Shown: positions 25,152-29,158 of the stretch, piece by piece | Layout: every line of letters begins with the position of its first letter | Numbering within the stretch: position 1 is the stretch's first letter | NCBI GenBank assembly: GCA_035640155.1 | Contig: DASQWR010000029.1 | Location: forward strand, 1-29,158 | Length of the DNA stretch: 29,158 nt | From: JALYQB01 sp035640155 | GTDB lineage: Bacteria > Actinomycetota > Actinomycetes > Mycobacteriales > Pseudonocardiaceae | Direction: 5' to 3' | Notes under the pieces: model-generated | Seen by the model: the letters and a program-made list of their open reading frames with translations, nothing else | Told to the model about the DNA's origin: nothing | The model's database searches: none | Program-made: the position numbers and the translations under genes

Positions 25152-26059
25152 TCCCGGCCCACGTCCCGGTGCACGACCTTGACCGTGGTGCCCTCCTCCC
25201 CGGACAGCCGCGCCGCGAGCGCCTCGGCGATGGCCACTCCACGGTGCTTGCCGCCGGTGCATCCCACCGCCAGGGTCAGGTACCGCTTCCCCTCCCGCCG
25301 GTAGCCGCCGCCGACCAGCCGGAGCAGGTCGCGGTAGCGCTCGAGGAACTCCTCGGCACCCTCCTGGGCCAGCACGTAGTTGCGGACGTCGGCGTCCTGC
25401 CCGGTGAGCTCGCGCAGCTCTGGAATCCAGAACGGGTTCGGCAGGAAGCGGACGTCGACCACCAGGTCGGCGTCCATCGGCAGCCCGTACTTGTAGCCGA
25501 AGGACAGCACCGTGATGCGGGTCAGGGCGGCGGCCTCCCCACCGAAGGCACTGTCGATCTTCGCGCGGAGCTGGTGCACCGACAGTCCGGTGGTGTCCAG
25601 CACCAGGTCGGCCTCGTCGCGCAGCGGGGTCAGCAGCGCCCGCTCGGTGGCGATCCCGTCGGCCAGCCGACCGTCACCCTGCAGCGGGTGGCTGCGCCGG
25701 ACCTGCTCGAAGCGGCGGATCAGCACCGCGTCGGTGGCTTCGAGGAACAGCACCTTGGGCCGGTACCCGCGGGCGTCCAGGTCCTTGATGACAGCGGCGA
25801 GATCGTCGGTGAACGCTCGGCTGCGCACGTCCATCACCACCGCGACGCGGGTGACCACGCCCTGGGAGCGGGCGCCGAGCTCCACCATGGTGGCGATCAG
25901 CTCGGGTGGCAGGTTGTCGACCACGAACCAGCCGAGGTCCTCGAGCACCTTGGCGGCGGTGCTGCGTCCGGCGCCGGAGAGCCCGGAGACGACGGCCACC
26001 TCGATCCCGGGCGTCGGTGCCGGTGCCTGATCCGACGGTGTGCTGGTGGGGTGGGTCAC
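25148..26059 (-). CDS. rapZ: RapZ-type nucleotide-binding protein
   Basis: Member of the YvcJ/RapZ family, P-loop proteins that in E. coli act as adaptor for RNA-controlled GlmS expression; the role in actinobacteria is less clear. The 303-aa protein has a Walker-A-like GLSGAGRST (26-34, with Arg where the classical Lys stands, as seen in actinobacterial members). It continues with FVVDNLPPELI, VVMDVRSR, LFLEATDAVLIRRFEQVRRSH-type segment LFLEATDAVLIRRFEQ, LSFGYKYGLPMDADLV, DVRFLPNPFW, and the C-terminal AVGCTGGKHRGVAIAE. GTG 26059 overlaps the uvrC stop by 4 bases; a longer upstream frame lies inside uvrC and is not coding. Confidence 0.94.
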   Translation of the reverse strand: MTHPTSTPSDQAPAPTPGIEVAVVSGLSGAGRSTAAKVLEDLGWFVVDNLPPELIATMVELGARSQGVVTRVAVVMDVRSRAFTDDLAAVIKDLDARGYRPKVLFLEATDAVLIRRFEQVRRSHPLQGDGRLADGIATERALLTPLRDEADLVLDTTGLSVHQLRAKIDSAFGGEAAALTRITVLSFGYKYGLPMDADLVVDVRFLPNPFWIPELRELTGQDADVRNYVLAQEGAEEFLERYRDLLRLVGGGYRREGKRYLTLAVGCTGGKHRGVAIAEALAARLSGEEGTTVKVVHRDVGRE

Positions 26060-28092
26060 GGTGCCTCTCCGTCCTGGGTGCCTGCCGGGGCCGGGTTCTG
26101 GGTGCCTGTCGGGGCCGGTGCGGTCGGGGCCAGAGCGGCCAGCACCGCCTGGGCCGTATGCCGCCCGACGCCCGGTACCTCGATGATCTCTTCGATGCTC
26201 GCCTCCCGGAGCCGGCGGACGGAGCCGAAGTGCTCGAGCAGCGCGGCGCGACGGCTCTCCCCCAGCCCGCTCACCGCGTCCAGCACGGAGGTGGTCATCC
26301 GCTTCGACCGCTTCTGCCGGTGGTAGCTGATCGCGAAGCGGTGCGCCTCGTCCCGCACCCGCTGCAGCAGGTAGAGCGCCTCGCTGGTACGTGGCAGGAT
26401 CAGCGGCTCGGCCTCGCCCGGCAGCCACACCTCCTCTAGCCGCTTCGCCAGCCCGGCCAGCGCGACGTCCGTGACGCCGAGCGCGGTCAGGGCATCGCCG
26501 GCCGCAGCCACCTGCGGCGCCCCCCCGTCGACCACCAGCAGGTTCGGCGGATAGGCGAAACGGCGGGCCCGCCCGGTCTCCGGGTCGATCCTGCCGGGCG
26601 CGGCGGGTGCGGCGGCACCAGGGGGCTCGGTAGCACCTGGAGACTCGGCAGCACCTGGAGACTCGGCGCGGTACCGGACGAAGCGACGCCGCACCACCTC
26701 CGCGATGCTCGCGACGTCGTCCGAGCGGCCGTCTCCGGCTGCCTCCCGGATCGCGAAGCGCCGGTACTCCGCCTTGCGCGGCAAGCCGTCTTCGAAGACC
26801 ACCAGCGAGGCCACCACGTCGCTGCCCTGCACGTGGCTGACGTCGATGCACTCGATCCGCAGCGGCGCTGTTTCCAGCCCCAGGTACTCCTGGATCTCCC
26901 GCAGCGCCGCGGAACGAGCGGTGAGGTCCCCGGCACGGCGCAGCTTGTGCTGGGTGAACGCCTCCGCGGCGTTGCGCGCGACGGTCTCGGCCAGCGCGCG
27001 CTTGTCGCCGCGCTGGGGCACTCGCAGTGCCACCCGGCAACCGCGCAGCTCGGACAGCCAGTCGGTGATCGCGTCGGCGTCCTCGGGCAGCTCGGGCACC
27101 AGCACCTCGCGGGGGACGGGCTGCGCTGCGTCGTCCGCAGCGCCCGCGAGGTCGGCCTGCTCGCCGTAGAACTGGGTGAGGAACTGCGCGACGAGCCCCG
27201 CGATCGTGGTCTCCTCCACCTTCTCGATCACCCAGCCGCGCTGCCCGCGGACCCGGCCGCCGCGCACGTGGAAAACCTGGACGGCGGCCTCCAGCTCGTC
27301 GGTGGCGAAGGCGATCACATCGGCATCGGTACCGTCACCCAACACCACGGCCTGCTTCTCCATGGCGCGGCGCAGGGCGCCGACGTGGTCTCGCAGCCGG
27401 GCGGCCCGCTCGAACTCCAACTCGCCGGCGGCAGTGTCCATCTCCCGCTCCAGGCGCCGGACCAGGTGCTCGGTGCGACCGGACAGGAAGTCACAGAAGT
27501 CGTCGACGATCCTGCGGTGCTCCTCGGCGGTGACCTGCCCGACGCAGGGCGCGGAGCACTTGTCGATGTAGCCGAGCAGGCAGGGTCGCCCGATCTGGCC
27601 GTGTCGCTTGAACACCCCGTTCGAGCACACCCGGGCCGGGAACACCCGGGTGAGCAGGTCGAGGGTCTCCCGGATCGCCCAGGCGTGCGCGTACGGCCCG
27701 AAGTACCGGATGCCGCGGCGGCGTGGCCCCCGGTAGACGTGCAGCCGCGGGTACTGCTCGTGCAGCGTCACGGCCAGCACCGGGTAGGACTTGTCGTCGC
27801 GGTAGCGGACGTTGAACCGCGGGTCGAACTCCTTGATCCAGTTGTACTCGAGCTGCAGCGCCTCGACCTCGGTGGCTACCACCGTCCACTCCACGGCCGC
27901 CGCGGTGGTGACCATCTGGCGAGTCCGCGGGTGCAGTCCGGCGAGGTCGGCGAAGTAGGAGTTCAGCCGGCTGCGCAGGCTCTTCGCCTTGCCCACGTAG
28001 ATCACGCGGGAGTGCGCGTCGTGGAACCGGTAGACGCCGGGGGCGTCGGGGATCGTGCCCGGCGCCGGGCGGTAGGTGCTGGGATCGGCCAT
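26056..28092 (-). CDS. uvrC: UvrABC excinuclease subunit C
   Basis: Makes both incisions around damaged DNA in nucleotide excision repair. The 678-aa protein has the GIY-YIG nuclease near residues 15-95 (APGVYRFHDAHSRVIYVGKA), a Cys-rich segment (CLLGYIDKCSAPC), the UVR/UvrB-binding helix pair about 210-246, and the RNase H-like second nuclease with CIDVSHVQGSDVVASLVVF near residue 415. The C-terminus has tandem helix-hairpin-helix motifs (SGLGESRRAALLEHF, VPGVGRHTAQAVLAAL). Two expanded repeats are odd: ESPGAA/ESPGAT/EPPGAA in a mid-protein linker, and a TGTQNPAP-type repeat at the end. ATG 28092 follows a TANNNT box by 9 nt without a Shine-Dalgarno. Confidence 0.97.
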   Translation of the reverse strand: MADPSTYRPAPGTIPDAPGVYRFHDAHSRVIYVGKAKSLRSRLNSYFADLAGLHPRTRQMVTTAAAVEWTVVATEVEALQLEYNWIKEFDPRFNVRYRDDKSYPVLAVTLHEQYPRLHVYRGPRRRGIRYFGPYAHAWAIRETLDLLTRVFPARVCSNGVFKRHGQIGRPCLLGYIDKCSAPCVGQVTAEEHRRIVDDFCDFLSGRTEHLVRRLEREMDTAAGELEFERAARLRDHVGALRRAMEKQAVVLGDGTDADVIAFATDELEAAVQVFHVRGGRVRGQRGWVIEKVEETTIAGLVAQFLTQFYGEQADLAGAADDAAQPVPREVLVPELPEDADAITDWLSELRGCRVALRVPQRGDKRALAETVARNAAEAFTQHKLRRAGDLTARSAALREIQEYLGLETAPLRIECIDVSHVQGSDVVASLVVFEDGLPRKAEYRRFAIREAAGDGRSDDVASIAEVVRRRFVRYRAESPGAAESPGATEPPGAAAPAAPGRIDPETGRARRFAYPPNLLVVDGGAPQVAAAGDALTALGVTDVALAGLAKRLEEVWLPGEAEPLILPRTSEALYLLQRVRDEAHRFAISYHRQKRSKRMTTSVLDAVSGLGESRRAALLEHFGSVRRLREASIEEIIEVPGVGRHTAQAVLAALAPTAPAPTGTQNPAPAGTQDGEAP
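26074..26121 (-). repeat. 24-bp tandem repeat at the uvrC 3' end
   Basis: Two 24-bp units, 26074-26097 and 26098-26121, are nearly identical in their first 22 bases. They encode the disordered UvrC C-terminal tail and keep the frame. Confidence 0.75.
26608..26661 (-). repeat. 18-bp tandem repeat in the uvrC linker
   Basis: Units at 26644-26661 and 26626-26643 differ by one base; a degenerate third copy precedes at 26608-26625. They encode ESPGAA, ESPGAT and EPPGAA in a loop between the two halves of the RNase H-like domain. Confidence 0.8.
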
Positions 28093-28101
28093 GGCGGGTC
28101 C

Positions 28102-28107
28102 AGGGTA
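28102..28107 (-). promoter_or_regulatory. TANNNT -10 box 9 nt before the uvrC start
   Basis: On the minus strand TACCCT ends 9 nt before ATG 28092 and no Shine-Dalgarno intervenes, consistent with a leaderless or nearly leaderless uvrC-rapZ-yvcK-whiA transcript. Confidence 0.5.
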
Positions 28108-28159
28108 TGCGGGTCCCCGACCCGACCCGGCCGCAGGAGACGACGTCGTGCCGTCGTGC

Positions 28160-28629
28160 TCAGCGGGGACGAAGGCGTCCGAGTAGCTCCGCGGGCGCGA
28201 CCCGCATCGCGAAGGGCCTTTGCGCCTCGAACACCTCGTCGCCGGCTACCCGGGCCACCTCCTCATACCGGCTGTCGGCATCGATATCAGTCACCCGCTT
28301 GGTGAGAGCACCTCCACAGCCAGCACCGGTGCAGCGGGCAGGTTCTTGTCGGTGAGCTCGTCGAACCGGGCCACCAGAACGTCGGGCTGCACCTCGTTTG
28401 AGAGGTCGGTTTGCACTGCGAACGGCGCTGCGACGACGTACAACTCGTCCGGGCAGGCATCGTCGAGCAGCCGGTGCAGCCGGTAGCCGATCGTCTGGTG
28501 CCGCGGCCCGGGTGCAGGGCTCACCAGGAGCTCCCCGTCGATGAGCTGGTAGCGGCGGCCGTCATCAGGCATCCCTTCCAGGTCATGGACCGTGAAGGGG
28601 GTGCTGGCGGTGACGCTCATGCTGCTCAT
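28160..28629 (-). pseudogene. Uma2 family (DUF820) endonuclease-like gene with internal deletion
   Basis: ATG 28629 (GGGGAGGGG just upstream; ATG 28620 also possible) starts a Uma2-type protein: FTVHDLEGMPDDGRRYQLID, GELLVSPAPGPRHQ, VQPDVLVARFDEL, and VLAVEVLSPSG, then stops at 28291. Just downstream, in another frame, a normal Uma2 C-terminus follows: SRYEEVARVAGDEVFEAQRP, then VAPAELLGRLRPR, ending at TGA 28162-28160. The usual 40-45 residues between these parts, with the active-site Lys and the Y..W.VDP strand, are missing. The gene therefore lost an internal piece and its frame, and the product should be inactive. Uma2 proteins are PD-(D/E)XK-like and of unclear function. Confidence 0.8.
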
Positions 28630-28709
28630 GGTCCCCTCCCCGCGCCGCTGCAAGCCGCCCCGGAGGCGGGTGAGCCACGATTCTCCAACTGCTTGATCGC
28701 TGTGGGAAC

Positions 28710-29158
28710 TCAGTAGTAGAGGATGTCCCAGTGGTTGCTCTCAAGGGTGTACTCGTTGCCCGCAGGTGAGCGATAGGCCTCGATGCCGAACTCGGGTGGG
28801 GGCACCTCGACGAAGCTGGAGCGGATGTAGTCGCTGACGCAGTGGCCGAGCGCGATGTCGACCTTGTAGCCCGCCTCGTGGCTGTACGGACCCGCCTCGG
28901 TGCCACCGGTGACGCGCAGCGCGCACCCGCTGGCGCCCCGCAGCATGATCACGCCGTCGATGGTGCCGGAGTAGATGTCCTCGAACGAGGTGCATTCCCG
29001 ATCGGCGCGGTCACTGCACCCGCCGCTCGAGCTCCACGGGATGCCCGCCTCATCGAGGTGAGCCACGGCCTCGTCGTGGCTCAGCCGGGTGCCACTCGCG
29101 GCTACCGAGGGCGTGGTGAGCACCGGGGCCGCCAGCGCGGCCGCCACGGCGAGCGCGG
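28710..29158 (-). CDS. Secreted protein, 5' end beyond the window; possible M15-like peptidase
   Basis: The frame is open to the right edge (GTG 29147 is not necessarily the start) and begins with ALAVAAALAAPVLTTPSVAA, the hydrophobic core and cleavage region of a signal peptide. The mature part of about 120 residues has four Cys, probably two disulfides (GGCSDR, ECTSF, SGCALRV, GHCVSDY). YSHEAGYKVDIAL and the C-terminal NHWDILYY recall the H-x6-D...HW(D/E) zinc pattern of M15 D,D-/L,D-carboxypeptidases acting on peptidoglycan; this is inference from a short motif. It is preceded by nothing visible and followed by the broken Uma2 gene 80 bp away. Confidence 0.65.
   Translation of the reverse strand, partial: ALAVAAALAAPVLTTPSVAASGTRLSHDEAVAHLDEAGIPWSSSGGCSDRADRECTSFEDIYSGTIDGVIMLRGASGCALRVTGGTEAGPYSHEAGYKVDIALGHCVSDYIRSSFVEVPPPEFGIEAYRSPAGNEYTLESNHWDILYY

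Noticed and set aside
26608..26661. CRISPR-like repeat array in uvrC
   Set aside because: The repeats are contiguous 18-bp units without spacers and are in frame with the UvrC coding sequence.
26060..27040. Extending rapZ upstream into uvrC
   Set aside because: The upstream part is an out-of-frame shadow of uvrC; GTG 26059 has the GTGA overlap and the normal N-terminus.

Overview
The window is high-GC DNA with strong G/C bias at third codon positions, many GTG starts and many 4-base GTGA start/stop overlaps. Together with RbpA, WhiA, OpcA and the actinobacterial gene order (ctaA-qor / ctaB-tkt-tal-zwf-opcA-pgl / secG-tpi-pgk-gap-whiA-yvcK-rapZ-uvrC), this points to a chromosome of an actinobacterium. 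A member of the Pseudonocardiales is my best guess, but the genus cannot be fixed from the sequence.

Layout. (1) 1-3450 starts with the last 25 codons of a probable ABC-2 type permease and then enters a decayed accessory patch. The patch holds a C-terminal gene scrap, an N-terminal gene fragment with an in-frame TAG, a truncated and frameshifted FAD-dependent D-amino-acid-oxidase-type gene, a multiply frameshifted TPR-type regulator gene, two small overlapping ORFs and a HicB antitoxin-like gene without HicA. (2) 3503-8611 holds heme A synthesis and neighbours: ctaA, a DUF885 zinc-peptidase-like protein, a quinone oxidoreductase and a GtrA protein on +, with ctaB convergent on -. (3) 8940-17110 is a compact + strand pentose-phosphate operon, tkt-tal-pgi-zwf-opcA-pgl; every junction after tkt/tal is a 4-base overlap. 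(4) 17254-19339 is a small + strand stress-type island: a manganese catalase behind a sigma-B/F-like promoter, a possible 55-aa ORF, a 91-aa membrane protein and a 173-aa helical protein of unknown function. (5) 19412-28092 is all on -: rbpA, then secG-tpiA-pgk-gap and whiA-yvcK-rapZ-uvrC, again tightly packed. (6) 28160-29158 holds a broken Uma2-family gene and the 3' part of a secreted-protein gene that runs off the window.

How the parts fit. The + strand operon makes NADPH and interconverts sugar phosphates (G6P isomerase, G6PDH with its OpcA partner, lactonase, transketolase, transaldolase). The - strand operon carries lower glycolysis (TPI, PGK, GAPDH) plus the SecG translocon subunit. 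The two converge on the catalase island, so peroxide defence and NADPH supply are neighbours; any functional link is inference. CtaA and CtaB supply heme A for cytochrome c oxidase.

The most unusual material is the decayed 5' patch with a recognisable tail-to-tail deletion scar near 900, the uncharacterised proteins downstream of the catalase, a set of start codons 6-9 nt after TANNNT boxes (probably leaderless mRNAs), a perfect 8-bp hairpin across the whiA stop codon, and several in-frame tandem duplications inside housekeeping genes. I found no CRISPR array, rRNA, tRNA or intact mobile element.
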